Assembly (NCBI GenBank): GCA_002408445.1
Contig: DHSK01000012.1
Span: 1-10,133 of the forward strand
Length of the DNA: 10,133 nt
From: Syntrophomonas sp. UBA5288
GTDB lineage: Bacteria > Bacillota > Syntrophomonadia > Syntrophomonadales > Syntrophomonadaceae
Direction of reading: 5' to 3'
In this document: one piece after another, positions 1 to 5,674 of the stretch
How positions within the stretch are numbered: position 1 is the first letter of the stretch
Layout: each line of letters opens with the position of its first letter
The notes under the pieces: generated by a model
The model's input: the letters and a program-made list of their open reading frames with translations, nothing else
The model's database searches: none
Told to the model about the DNA's origin: nothing
Translations under genes and position numbers: made by a program

Positions 1-675
1 CGAGCTTTGAAAATGCATGGCGGGCTGCCCAAAAATCAGTTGGGCCAGGAGGATACCACGGCTCTGGAACGGGGATTAGCTAATTTACAAAAGCATGTTG
101 AAAACATGAGACTGTATAACGTTCCTCTAGTAGTAGCCATAAATCAATTTCCTACTGATACCGCGGCTGAAATCGACCTGCTCTTAAAACGCTGTGCTGA
201 ATTTGGCGCAGAAGTTGCTCTGTCGACCATCTGGGCCGATGGCGGAGCCGGAGGAATGGAACTAGCCGCCAAAGTAATGGAAGCCTGTAATAAGACTTCC
301 AACTTTGCGCCCTTATACAAAACCGATGTGACTTTAAAAGAAAAAATCAATACTATCGCTACCAAAATTTATGGAGCGGATGGAGTCAGCTATACCAAGA
401 TAGCAGAGGATGCGTTAGAACGATTTAACCGTATGGGTTACGGAGACCTGCCGGTCTGTGTAGCCAAAACCCAGTACTCTCTGAGCGATGACCCCGCCTT
501 ACTGGGCCGCCCCAAGGGATTTACGGTAACGGTCAGAGACGTAAGACTGTCGGCCGGGGCCGGATTTATTGTCCCGCTCATGGGCAATATCCTGACCATG
601 CCCGGCCTGCCTAAAAAACCAGCCGCCTACGAGATCGATATCGATCCCAACGGCATTATTTCCGGATTATTCTAG
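1..675 (+). CDS. fhs: Formate-tetrahydrofolate ligase (formyl-THF synthetase), C-terminal part, 5' truncated by the window edge
   Basis: Catalyses ATP-dependent ligation of formate to tetrahydrofolate, giving 10-formyl-THF. It is a cytoplasmic enzyme of one-carbon metabolism and of the methyl branch of the Wood-Ljungdahl pathway in acetogens and syntrophs. The frame is open from base 1 (Arg-Ala-Leu-Lys-Met-His-Gly-Gly), so the true start lies upstream; the TTG at 7 and ATG at 13 are internal codons. About 224 residues remain of a family length near 556. Visible family signatures are MHGG, VPLVVAINQFPTDT, TIWADGGAGG, IYGADGV, the AKTQYSLSDDP block and the C-terminal LMGNILTMPGLPKKPAAYEI block ending in SGLF. 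No frameshift or missing block is seen in the visible part. It is followed by a long spacer with a terminator-like inverted repeat, so it probably ends its own transcript rather than being cotranscribed with the folate genes. Identification is near certain. Confidence 0.97.
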   Translation, partial: RALKMHGGLPKNQLGQEDTTALERGLANLQKHVENMRLYNVPLVVAINQFPTDTAAEIDLLLKRCAEFGAEVALSTIWADGGAGGMELAAKVMEACNKTSNFAPLYKTDVTLKEKINTIATKIYGADGVSYTKIAEDALERFNRMGYGDLPVCVAKTQYSLSDDPALLGRPKGFTVTVRDVRLSAGAGFIVPLMGNILTMPGLPKKPAAYEIDIDPNGIISGLF

Positions 676-701
676 CAGGTACTAACAGGGAAAAACCAGT
701 A

Positions 702-748
702 AACCCGTAGTGCAGGGCATAGCTTGGGAAAACGAGCACCGGTCCTGA
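702..748 (+). repeat. Short degenerate copy of the dispersed repeat also found at 9606-9787
   Basis: Bases 702-710 (aacccgtag) are identical to the start of both tandem units near the right end of the window. Bases 711-748 align with 9647-9683, sharing the cores tgcaggg, atagc and aaacgagca. The 32-base central part of the tandem units (9615-9646) is absent here. A 6-bp hairpin follows directly (AGCCCC at 749-754, GGGGCT at 766-771). Then comes gggcctgctgcgatagtaaa (775-794), which resembles gggcctgctacggtaaatag at 9577-9596. Finding the same sequence types in two spacers nearly 9 kb apart indicates an interspersed intergenic repeat family. Function unknown. Confidence 0.6.
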
Positions 749-771
749 AGCCCCTTCCTAACGTCGGGGCT
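749..771 (+). other. Small GC hairpin downstream of fhs
   Basis: AGCCCC (749-754) pairs exactly with GGGGCT (766-771) across an 11-base loop. No T-run follows, so it is not a classical intrinsic terminator by itself. It sits between the degenerate repeat copy and the long inverted repeat at 820-944 and is probably part of the same repeat-rich spacer. Confidence 0.4.
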
Positions 772-819
772 GTAGGGCCTGCTGCGATAGTAAAAAGACT
801 GTCAAAAAATGCCCATACC

Positions 820-944
820 CCAGAGTGAGCAAAAAAGCCCAAGAGCAAGGCATTAAGGGAAGGCCGTGATTGAGGCGTACATGAGTACGTTGATTGAACG
901 GCCTTCTTTAATAACGCAGCTCTTGGGCTTTTTTGACGCTCTGG
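820..944. repeat. Long nested inverted repeat (REP/MITE-like) in the fhs downstream spacer
   Basis: The arms span about 820-867 and 898-944. CCAGAG (820-825) pairs with CTCTGG (939-944). A perfect 16-bp block pairs AAAAAAGCCCAAGAGC (831-846) with 919-934. AAGGCCGT (860-867) pairs with ACGGCCTT (898-905). Between these blocks the pairing is imperfect, with wobbles and bulges. The 30-base apical part carries a further inverted repeat, CGTAC (876-880) and GTACG (885-889) around ATGA, flanked by two direct copies of GATTGA (868-873 and 892-897). No coding frame is convincing on either strand. The nested design suggests a repetitive palindromic element or non-autonomous element fossil. Its copy number cannot be judged from one window. 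Confidence 0.65.
831..934. terminator. Probable bidirectional intrinsic terminator built from the inverted repeat
   Basis: The inner arms read A6-GCCCAAGAGC on the left and GCTCTTGGGC-T6 (919-934) on the right. A + strand transcript would therefore form a GC-containing stem followed by six U, and a - strand transcript would do the same. The position, about 160 bases after the fhs stop and before the folate block, fits termination of fhs. The 72-base interval between arms is large, but it folds further into nested stems. Confidence 0.5.
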
Positions 945-1080
945 AACGTTTCCTTTTTTTGTCACCAAAAAGAACCTTCCGTGTAACGCAGTAATATGTG
1001 TAACACAAAAATATGGGAGGAATTTTCGACTTGCCGTTTAATATAAATACTACAGGAAATATTAGAAATAAAATATATAC
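945..1080 (+). other. AT-rich leader upstream of the HD-domain gene
   Basis: This stretch after the inverted repeat has no long ORF. It should hold the promoter of the folate block, but no strong hexamer pair stands out. TTGTCA (959-964) with TGTAAC (982-987) at 17-base spacing is a weak sigma-A candidate, and TATAAA at 1042-1047 lacks a good -35. A GGGAGG (1015-1020) precedes a TTG at 1031 that opens an 18-codon frame ending at 1087, inside the ribosome binding site of the HD gene. I regard that mini-ORF as unproven. Confidence 0.3.
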
Positions 1081-1087
1081 GAGGTGA
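1081..1087 (+). promoter_or_regulatory. Ribosome binding site that sets the HD-gene start at TTG 1093
   Basis: GAGGTGA lies six to seven bases upstream of the TTG at 1093, a typical spacing. The in-frame GTG at 1084 sits inside this Shine-Dalgarno sequence and has no site of its own upstream. The TTG is therefore the better start, even though the longer frame opens at 1084. Confidence 0.65.
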
Positions 1088-1092
1088 CGGCA

Positions 1093-1614
1093 TTGAAAAG
1101 AGTTGAAATGCTATTAAAAGATGCCCAGTATAACGAGTATATCAATCGTAATGTCAGCGAGGGGATTGAAAAATTCTGCCAGCATGACCTAAGACATCAT
1201 ATTGACGTAGCCAGAATAGCGTATATACTAGTACTTGAACATAATGATCTTAATTATTTTGTAAAAGAAAGCAAACTGAGCGGGAAACTGGCAGCCAAGG
1301 AAGTAATATATGCTGCCGGCCTCTTGCACGATATCGGTAAATGGAAAGAGTACCGGTCAGGTGTAGACCATGCGGCTCTGGGAGCCCGGCTGGCCCGTGA
1401 AATATTGCCCCGGGCCTTTTTTAATCCCACCGAAATCGAGCATATCTGCCAGGCCATTTTCGAACACCGCAATATTAACCGGGATATGAGCTTTCTGGGT
1501 GAAAGGCTGCACCGGGCCGATAATCTGTCCCGGGTCTGCAGCCAATGTGAATATATTAGCAAGTGCCCCAAAGTAAAAAACAAAGAACTTAATATGATCA
1601 ATTTAGAATATTAG
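1093..1614 (+). CDS. HD-domain phosphohydrolase of the folate gene cluster
   Basis: A cytoplasmic protein of about 173 residues with no signal peptide or membrane segment. It has the HD-superfamily metal site: His35/His36 in LRHHIDVAR, His79-Asp80 in AAGLLHDIGKWKEY, His93 in DHAALG, His125 in IFEHRN, and Asp143 in LHRADNLSR. HD proteins use such residues to bind divalent metal and hydrolyse phosphate esters or nucleotides. After the domain there is a small cysteine cluster (Cys149, Cys152, Cys158; CxxC-x5-C), which could bind a metal or be structural. The start TTG is chosen because GAGGTGA precedes it. The gene lies 98 bases before folP in the same direction. By context I infer a folate role, possibly removal of phosphates from 7,8-dihydroneopterin triphosphate, for which no Nudix enzyme is present here. 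A general nucleotide phosphohydrolase is the alternative. Codon use is AT-richer than in folP. Confidence 0.88.
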   Translation: MKRVEMLLKDAQYNEYINRNVSEGIEKFCQHDLRHHIDVARIAYILVLEHNDLNYFVKESKLSGKLAAKEVIYAAGLLHDIGKWKEYRSGVDHAALGARLAREILPRAFFNPTEIEHICQAIFEHRNINRDMSFLGERLHRADNLSRVCSQCEYISKCPKVKNKELNMINLEY

Positions 1615-1674
1615 CGTGACGGAAGTAAGCGTGTTATGGGGAAGTCCTTTTGAGCCGGCCACAACCGTATCCCA

Positions 1675-1685
1675 GGGACCGTCCC
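1675..1685. other. 11-bp GC palindrome in the HD-folP spacer
   Basis: GGGACCGTCCC is an exact inverted repeat around a central base, too tight to form an RNA hairpin on its own. It may be a DNA-binding site or a remnant of a dispersed palindromic repeat, or chance in a GC-rich stretch. The rest of the 98-base spacer (1615-1712) shows nothing else I can name. Confidence 0.25.
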
Positions 1686-1712
1686 CCGGCAGCTTACACC
1701 GGTGGAGGAAAG

Positions 1713-2903
1713 ATGAGCGGACATCACTTTATTACATTAGAGGACTCGGAACAGGCTAAACGCGTATTGACCGGCATCGGGGCTGACCCGGCCGGAGTGC
1801 AGTATATGATTCCCAAGAGTCTCTTTCGCACTATAAAACTAAAAAAGATCCCCTGCCGGGCAGCCAATCTCTTAAAACAGGAAATGCTTTCCAAAGGCGG
1901 AGAGGCGGCGGTATGCCGCGATACCATTTATGGTGAGGGAGAAACCGACGTGCTCCTTAGCGGGACGATCAAACAATTTGGGCTGCTGTTGGACAAGCTG
2001 AAACAGCAGCCTTTCGGCTTAAAGACCATTGCAGCCGACCTGGAGGCCATTCTTAATGTCCTGGAGCCCCGGCCTAAAAAAGTCCGCCTGACCCGGGGCC
2101 GGGAACTGGAGCTGGGCCGGCGCACCCTCATAATGGGGATTCTCAATACTACTCCCGATTCCTTCTCGGACGGGGGCAAATACCTTAAGCCGGAGGCAGC
2201 CCTGGAGCACGCCCGCCAAATGATAGCAGACGGCGCCGATATCATAGATGTCGGCGGAGCCTCATCCCGCCCCGGAGCAGAGATTGACGGTGCCAGGGAA
2301 GAGATGCGGCGTATTATACCGGTAGTAGAAAAACTGGCGCAGGAGAATGTCATAATCTCCATCGACACCTTCCGGGCTGACGTAGCCCGTGCTGCTCTGG
2401 AAGCCGGCGCCCATCTGATAAACGATATCGGCCGGCTGCAGATGGACCCGGGCCTGGCCGATGTACTGGCCCAATATCAGGCTCCGGTGGTCTTAATGCA
2501 CAACCGCATGCAGTTTAATCAGGAAATTCCCTATGAAGATTTGGTGGCCGACATCATCGTCGAACTGGATGAATCCGTCCGGCAGGCTAAACAGGCGGGT
2601 CTCACCGAAGAGCAGATAATCATCGATCCCGGTATCGGTTTTGGTAAAACGCAGGAGCAAAACCTGGGGATAATCAAAAACCTCAAATCTTTTCAGAGTC
2701 AGGGCCTGCCCATACTGGTCGGAGCCTCCCGCAAACGTTTCATCGGCGCCGCCCTGGAACTGCCGGTAGAGGAGAGAATGGAAGGCAGTCTGGCCGTCCT
2801 GGTGATGTCCATCATGAACGGGGCCGACATAATCAGAGTACACGATGTCAAAGAAAGCGTGCGGGCAGCCCGCATGACCGACGCGGTGATGCAAAATGGA
2901 TAA
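1713..2903 (+). CDS. folP: Dihydropteroate synthase with an N-terminal extension
   Basis: Condenses 6-hydroxymethyl-7,8-dihydropterin pyrophosphate with p-aminobenzoate to give 7,8-dihydropteroate. The start ATG at 1713 has GGAGG at 1704-1708; the frame stays open upstream to a TTG at 1650, but that stretch is poor coding sequence. From 1713 the protein has 396 residues, against about 270-280 for the usual enzyme. The TIM-barrel core starts near residue 130. It shows MGILNTTPDSFSDGG (141-155), DGADIIDVGGASSRPGA (173-189), ISIDTF (215-220), INDI (236-239), VVLMHNR (259-265), IIIDPGIGFGKT (302-313), VGASRKRFIG (336-345) and IIRVHDVKE (373-381). GGASSRPG replaces the common GGESTRPG. Residues 1-125 are an extra, soluble-looking mixed alpha/beta region without a motif I recognise. 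The 3' end overlaps folB by 8 bases, which points to translational coupling. Confidence 0.96.
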   Translation: MSGHHFITLEDSEQAKRVLTGIGADPAGVQYMIPKSLFRTIKLKKIPCRAANLLKQEMLSKGGEAAVCRDTIYGEGETDVLLSGTIKQFGLLLDKLKQQPFGLKTIAADLEAILNVLEPRPKKVRLTRGRELELGRRTLIMGILNTTPDSFSDGGKYLKPEAALEHARQMIADGADIIDVGGASSRPGAEIDGAREEMRRIIPVVEKLAQENVIISIDTFRADVARAALEAGAHLINDIGRLQMDPGLADVLAQYQAPVVLMHNRMQFNQEIPYEDLVADIIVELDESVRQAKQAGLTEEQIIIDPGIGFGKTQEQNLGIIKNLKSFQSQGLPILVGASRKRFIGAALELPVEERMEGSLAVLVMSIMNGADIIRVHDVKESVRAARMTDAVMQNG

Positions 2904-3255
2904 ACTGATTGCGCGCGGAATGACTTTCATGGGTTGTCACGGAGCACTTCCGGAAGAAAAAATCAACCCGCAGCCTTTTAAAATAGATTTGGACATGTAT
3001 CTGGACTTAAGCTCAGCCGGCCGGCAAGATGATTTACGGCTAACGGTCAACTATGCCCAGGTATTCGACCAGGTCAAAAAAATTGTCGAAGGGGAAAGTT
3101 ATAATCTGATCGAGGCCTTGGCCGAAAATATAGCCGCCTCTATTTTATATTGGTTTCCCCTTTCCGGAGTAAAAGTTACGGTGTATAAACCGGAGGCACC
3201 GGTAGAAGGTGTGTTTAAGTATTTTGCAGTTACTATAGAGCGTTTTGCAAATTAA
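2896..3255 (+). CDS. folB: Dihydroneopterin aldolase
   Basis: Cleaves 7,8-dihydroneopterin to 6-hydroxymethyl-7,8-dihydropterin and glycolaldehyde, supplying the substrate of FolK. At 119 residues it has normal family length. Family landmarks are GCHGALPEE (13-21), with Glu21 aligning to the active-site Glu22 of the Staphylococcus aureus enzyme; TVNYAQVF with Tyr53; SYNLIEALAENIA (68-80); and VTVYKPEAPVEG with the catalytic Lys98. The usual Tyr in the GYHG motif is Cys here. The ATG lies inside the last codons of folP (8-base overlap), with GGTGA six bases upstream at 2885-2889. Expression is therefore likely coupled to folP. Identification is secure. Confidence 0.96.
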   Translation: MDKLIARGMTFMGCHGALPEEKINPQPFKIDLDMYLDLSSAGRQDDLRLTVNYAQVFDQVKKIVEGESYNLIEALAENIAASILYWFPLSGVKVTVYKPEAPVEGVFKYFAVTIERFAN

Positions 3256-3306
3256 TCCTTGCTCTTTAAAATAGTATATGCTAATTTAAAGGATGAACCC
3301 ATACAA

Positions 3307-3798
3307 ATGAAAAAACGAGTAATAATAGGAATGGGCTCAAATTTAGGCAAAAAACGACAAAATTTGAGCATAGCCCGTAAAATGGTTGCAGCCCTGCCTG
3401 AAGTTGAAATAGTAAAAATTTCTTCTTGCTATTCGACTTCACCCTGGGGGAAAATCAATCAAGCCGAATTTATAAATCAGGTTATGGCAATTGATACAAC
3501 ATTGCCTCCCCTGGTTTTATTGCATCAGCTGTTAAACATTGAAATTAACATGGGACGCCAGAGACACGAAAAGTGGGGTCCCCGGAATATAGATCTTGAT
3601 ATCCTCGTGTATGGAGAAGAAGTAATAGACTCCGAGGAGCTAAAAATTCCGCATCCATACATGCATGAACGGTTGTTTGTCCTGATTCCTCTGATGGAAA
3701 TTGAACCGGAGTTTGTCTTTCCGGGAGGGGTCAAAATCAAGGAGGTGTTGGCTAGAGCGATAGCCCGAGATAGCGAGAGTACCGTTAAGAGGATATAA
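3307..3798 (+). CDS. folK: 6-hydroxymethyl-7,8-dihydropterin pyrophosphokinase
   Basis: Transfers pyrophosphate from ATP to 6-hydroxymethyl-7,8-dihydropterin, making the FolP substrate. From ATG 3307 the protein has 163 residues, normal for the family. It shows IIGMGSNLG (6-14), YSTSPWG (42-48), FINQV (55-59), the signature MGRQRHEKWGPRNIDLDIL (82-100) with the Mg-binding Asp96 and Asp98, IPHPYMHERLFVL (114-126) and PLMEI (128-132). The frame remains open to a TTG at 3259, but those extra 16 residues have no family counterpart and the family begins at about this Met. The nearest Shine-Dalgarno-like run (AAAGGA, 3288-3293) is rather far, 13 bases. The gene starts 51 bases after folB and is visibly AT-richer than folP. 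It is the last gene of the folate block. Confidence 0.95.
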   Translation: MKKRVIIGMGSNLGKKRQNLSIARKMVAALPEVEIVKISSCYSTSPWGKINQAEFINQVMAIDTTLPPLVLLHQLLNIEINMGRQRHEKWGPRNIDLDILVYGEEVIDSEELKIPHPYMHERLFVLIPLMEIEPEFVFPGGVKIKEVLARAIARDSESTVKRI

Positions 3799-3799
3799 T
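3794..3799 (+). promoter_or_regulatory. Possible -10 element (TATAAT) for the pantothenate block
   Basis: A perfect TATAAT overlaps the folK stop codon. The hexamer at 17-base spacing upstream is TAGCGA (3771-3776), a poor -35, and there is no TG extension. If used, transcription would start near 3806 and give a leader of about 107 bases containing the hairpins at 3807-3892. The match could be accidental, because the last folK codons are AT-rich. Confidence 0.3.
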
Positions 3800-3806
3800 T
3801 TTCAAA

Positions 3807-3892
3807 GGTGGGTCTCCCGCCGAAATCCTCGCAATAATCCGCATGTATCCTGGTAAGGAACAGGACGGAATTAAACAGGAGAATACTCCTGT
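3807..3892 (+). other. Hairpin-rich leader upstream of panG
   Basis: Three successive stems can be drawn in the 114-base folK-panG spacer. GGTGGG (3807-3812) pairs with CCCGCC (3816-3821), with one G-T wobble. TCCG (3838-3841) and TCCTG (3848-3852) pair with CAGGA (3861-3865) and CGGA (3866-3869) as one interrupted 9-bp stem. ACAGGAG (3875-3881) pairs exactly with CTCCTGT (3886-3892) around AATA, ending five bases before the ribosome binding site. None is followed by a T-run. The last stem contains its own AGGAG/CTCCT, which could in principle pair alternatively with the GGAGGGGG site. I do not recognise a known riboswitch class. Confidence 0.4.
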
Positions 3893-3896
3893 CATT

Positions 3897-3904
3897 GGAG
3901 GGGG
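3897..3904 (+). promoter_or_regulatory. Ribosome binding site that sets the panG start at GTG 3913
   Basis: GGAGGGGG is followed by an 8-base spacer and GTG at 3913. The longer frame opens with a TTG at 3895 that lies directly before this site, so the GTG is preferred. Starting there also puts the GxGxxG nucleotide-binding motif at residues 9-14, as is usual for Rossmann proteins. Confidence 0.7.
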
Positions 3905-3912
3905 TTTGCTTC

Positions 3913-4809
3913 GTGACGAGACGGATTGGCATAATCGGAGCGGGAGTTGTAGGAACAGCAGTTGGGGTGGTACTAAGCCAGCAGGGTTATGAGATTACGG
4001 GTGTCTACGATGTAAAATCTGAATCTACACAACAAATTGTGGATAGGATTGCATGTACCACTTATTCATCACCTCAGGAAGTTTCTCGCTCGGCAGACAT
4101 TTTGTTTATAACTACTTCCGATACAGCCATCGAAAGTGTAGTAGAAGAGCTGGCGGCTTCTCATGCTTTTCATGCCGGACAGGTATTGATACACATGAGC
4201 GGCGCACAGTCTTCGGAAGTTCTTGATAAAGCCAAGCAGTTTGGCGTAAGGGTGCTATCAGTGCATCCTCTGCAGTCATTTGCCAGTACCGATATGGCCA
4301 TTAAAAACCTGCCCGGTTCGATGTTCAGCATCGAAGGCGACAATGACGCTTATGATACCGCGGTATGTTTGGTGGAAACCCTGAAAGGGGAATATTTCTT
4401 CATTAACCGGCAGGCCAAGCCTTTATATCATGCCGGGGCCTGTGTAGTTTCAAACTATCTGGTAACATTGATTGATTTCGGGGTCAAGTTCCTGGAATCG
4501 ACCGGAATTCCCAAAAGTATGGCAACCAAAGCCCTGATCCCTCTGATTCAGGGTACCGTGAGAAATATTGAAAATATTGGTATACCTAAAGCCTTAACCG
4601 GACCGATTGCCCGGGGCGACTTGAACACGGTCTTGAAACATCTGGACTGTCTCGAAGAGATGGCTCCGGAACTCATGAATTTGTACAGTTGGCTGGGTTA
4701 TTACACCACCAGGATTGCGCTGGAAAAAGGTACCATCGACAGAAATTGTATGGAAGAATTCCAAACGGCGTTTATCCGGGAACTAAATCAGTTTGAATCG
4801 GTAAGTTAA
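3913..4809 (+). CDS. panG: Rossmann/DUF2520 protein, probable ketopantoate reductase PanG
   Basis: A cytoplasmic oxidoreductase-like protein of 298 residues. The N-terminal half is a Rossmann fold with RIGIIGAGVVG (residues 4-14, GxGxxG), followed by VYDVKS, DILFITTSD and VLIHMSGAQSS. SVHPLQSF is typical of this family. The C-terminal half is helical and matches the DUF2520 type (LYHAGACVVSNYLVTL, GTVRNIENIG, ALTGPIARGD). It lies 13 bases upstream of panB and heads panB-panC-panD, with no panE or ilvC in view. Pantothenate synthesis needs NAD(P)H-dependent reduction of ketopantoate between PanB and PanC. A non-PanE ketopantoate reductase family named PanG has been described from Francisella and, as I recall, clostridial relatives; I place this protein there by domain type and context. 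The fold call is strong, the substrate is inferred. Confidence 0.8.
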   Translation: MTRRIGIIGAGVVGTAVGVVLSQQGYEITGVYDVKSESTQQIVDRIACTTYSSPQEVSRSADILFITTSDTAIESVVEELAASHAFHAGQVLIHMSGAQSSEVLDKAKQFGVRVLSVHPLQSFASTDMAIKNLPGSMFSIEGDNDAYDTAVCLVETLKGEYFFINRQAKPLYHAGACVVSNYLVTLIDFGVKFLESTGIPKSMATKALIPLIQGTVRNIENIGIPKALTGPIARGDLNTVLKHLDCLEEMAPELMNLYSWLGYYTTRIALEKGTIDRNCMEEFQTAFIRELNQFESVS

Positions 4810-4822
4810 GGAGGTATTTGTT

Positions 4823-5653
4823 ATGGCAAGAGTTTCAACAGCTTCATTATTAACCAAAAAAGAAAATCATGAAAAAATAACTATGCTTACTTCATACGAT
4901 TATTCCATGGCCGGTATGGTTGACGCCGCCGGCATTGATATGATTCTGGTGGGAGATTCACTGGGCATGGTGACCCTGGGTTACGAAAATACCCTGTCGG
5001 TGACCATGGACGACATGATTCACCACACCAGTGCCGTGGTACGCGGTACCACCAATACCATGGTGGTAGGAGATATGCCTTTCCTTTCTTATCATATCTC
5101 CACCCAAGAAGCGGTACGCAATGCGGGCCGCTTTATTCAGGAAGCCGGAGCACAATCGGTCAAACTGGAAGGCGGTACCGAAAGAGTGGATACCATCAAG
5201 GCCATTCTGGATGCCCAGATACCCGTCATGGGACATATCGGCATGACACCGCAGTCAGTCAACCAGTTTGGCGGCTTTAAGGTGCAGGGCAAAGATATCG
5301 AAACTGCCAAAAAGATCATTGACGACGCCAAAGCCCTGGAAAAAGCCGGTGTTTTCGGCATGGTCCTGGAATGTGTGCCCACCCCGCTGGCCCAGAGAAT
5401 CACCGAGGAAGTGGGAATTCCCACCATCGGAATCGGGGCAGGGCCCTATTGCGACGGTCAGGTCCTGGTAGTAAACGATATGCTGGGTATGTTCAAAGGA
5501 CATATCCCCAAATTCGTCAAAAAATTTGCCAACCTGGAGCCGCTTATCATGGAAGCTTTCCAATCTTATAAAAATGAGGTTGAGGCCGGGACTTTCCCTG
5601 GCCCGGAGCACGGCTTTACCATGAAAGACGATGTGCTTGAAAAACTATATTAG
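4823..5653 (+). CDS. panB: 3-methyl-2-oxobutanoate hydroxymethyltransferase (ketopantoate hydroxymethyltransferase)
   Basis: Transfers a hydroxymethyl group from 5,10-methylene-THF to 2-ketoisovalerate, giving ketopantoate, so it links the folate block to the pantothenate block. The 276 residues match the family length. Motifs are MLTSYDYSMA (21-30), ILVGDSLGMVTLGY (41-54) with the metal ligand Asp45, VVGDMPFLSYH (81-91) with Asp84, VKLEGG (113-118) with Glu116, PVMGHIGMTPQS (134-145), LECVP with the catalytic Glu183, and PTIGIGAGPYCDGQVLV (200-216). A GGAGG at 4810-4814, placed immediately after the panG stop, is spaced 8 bases from the ATG. Operonic with panG and panC. Confidence 0.98.
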   Translation: MARVSTASLLTKKENHEKITMLTSYDYSMAGMVDAAGIDMILVGDSLGMVTLGYENTLSVTMDDMIHHTSAVVRGTTNTMVVGDMPFLSYHISTQEAVRNAGRFIQEAGAQSVKLEGGTERVDTIKAILDAQIPVMGHIGMTPQSVNQFGGFKVQGKDIETAKKIIDDAKALEKAGVFGMVLECVPTPLAQRITEEVGIPTIGIGAGPYCDGQVLVVNDMLGMFKGHIPKFVKKFANLEPLIMEAFQSYKNEVEAGTFPGPEHGFTMKDDVLEKLY

Positions 5654-5674
5654 TTAGAAAGAGGAAGGACAACC

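Noticed and set aside
702..794. Possible cobalamin or other known riboswitch because of gggaa- and ctgc-rich blocks
   Set aside because: The conserved B12-box and core elements are absent, it lies downstream of fhs rather than before a cobalamin gene, and the sequence is better explained as a copy of the repeat at 9606-9787.
672..968. 98-residue frame on the - strand across the fhs downstream spacer
   Set aside because: It runs through the inverted repeat and the degenerate repeat copy. It has no plausible ribosome binding site or protein-like features, and the palindromic repeats explain its openness.
1024..1033. Spo0A-box-like TTCGACT upstream of the HD gene
   Set aside because: It differs from TTCGNCA at the last base, and exact TGTCGAA matches also occur inside folB and panC coding sequence, so the match carries little weight.
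1650..1712. Upstream extension of FolP from TTG 1650
   Set aside because: The 21 added residues are Pro/Arg-rich and weakly supported. The ATG at 1713 has a strong GGAGG directly upstream.
1928..2368. 146-residue frame on the - strand opposite folP
   Set aside because: It is Ser/Arg/Pro-rich antisense of a conserved synthase gene, typical of a shadow frame. The same holds for the - strand frames opposite folK, panB, panC, nadA and nadB.
3259..3306. Upstream extension of FolK from TTG 3259
   Set aside because: The family begins with a basic residue run directly before IIGMGSNLG, which fits ATG 3307. The extra 16 residues have no family counterpart, and no ribosome binding site precedes 3259.
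3895..3912. TTG 3895 as the panG start
   Set aside because: It lies immediately before the GGAGGGGG ribosome binding site, which is correctly spaced for GTG 3913 instead.
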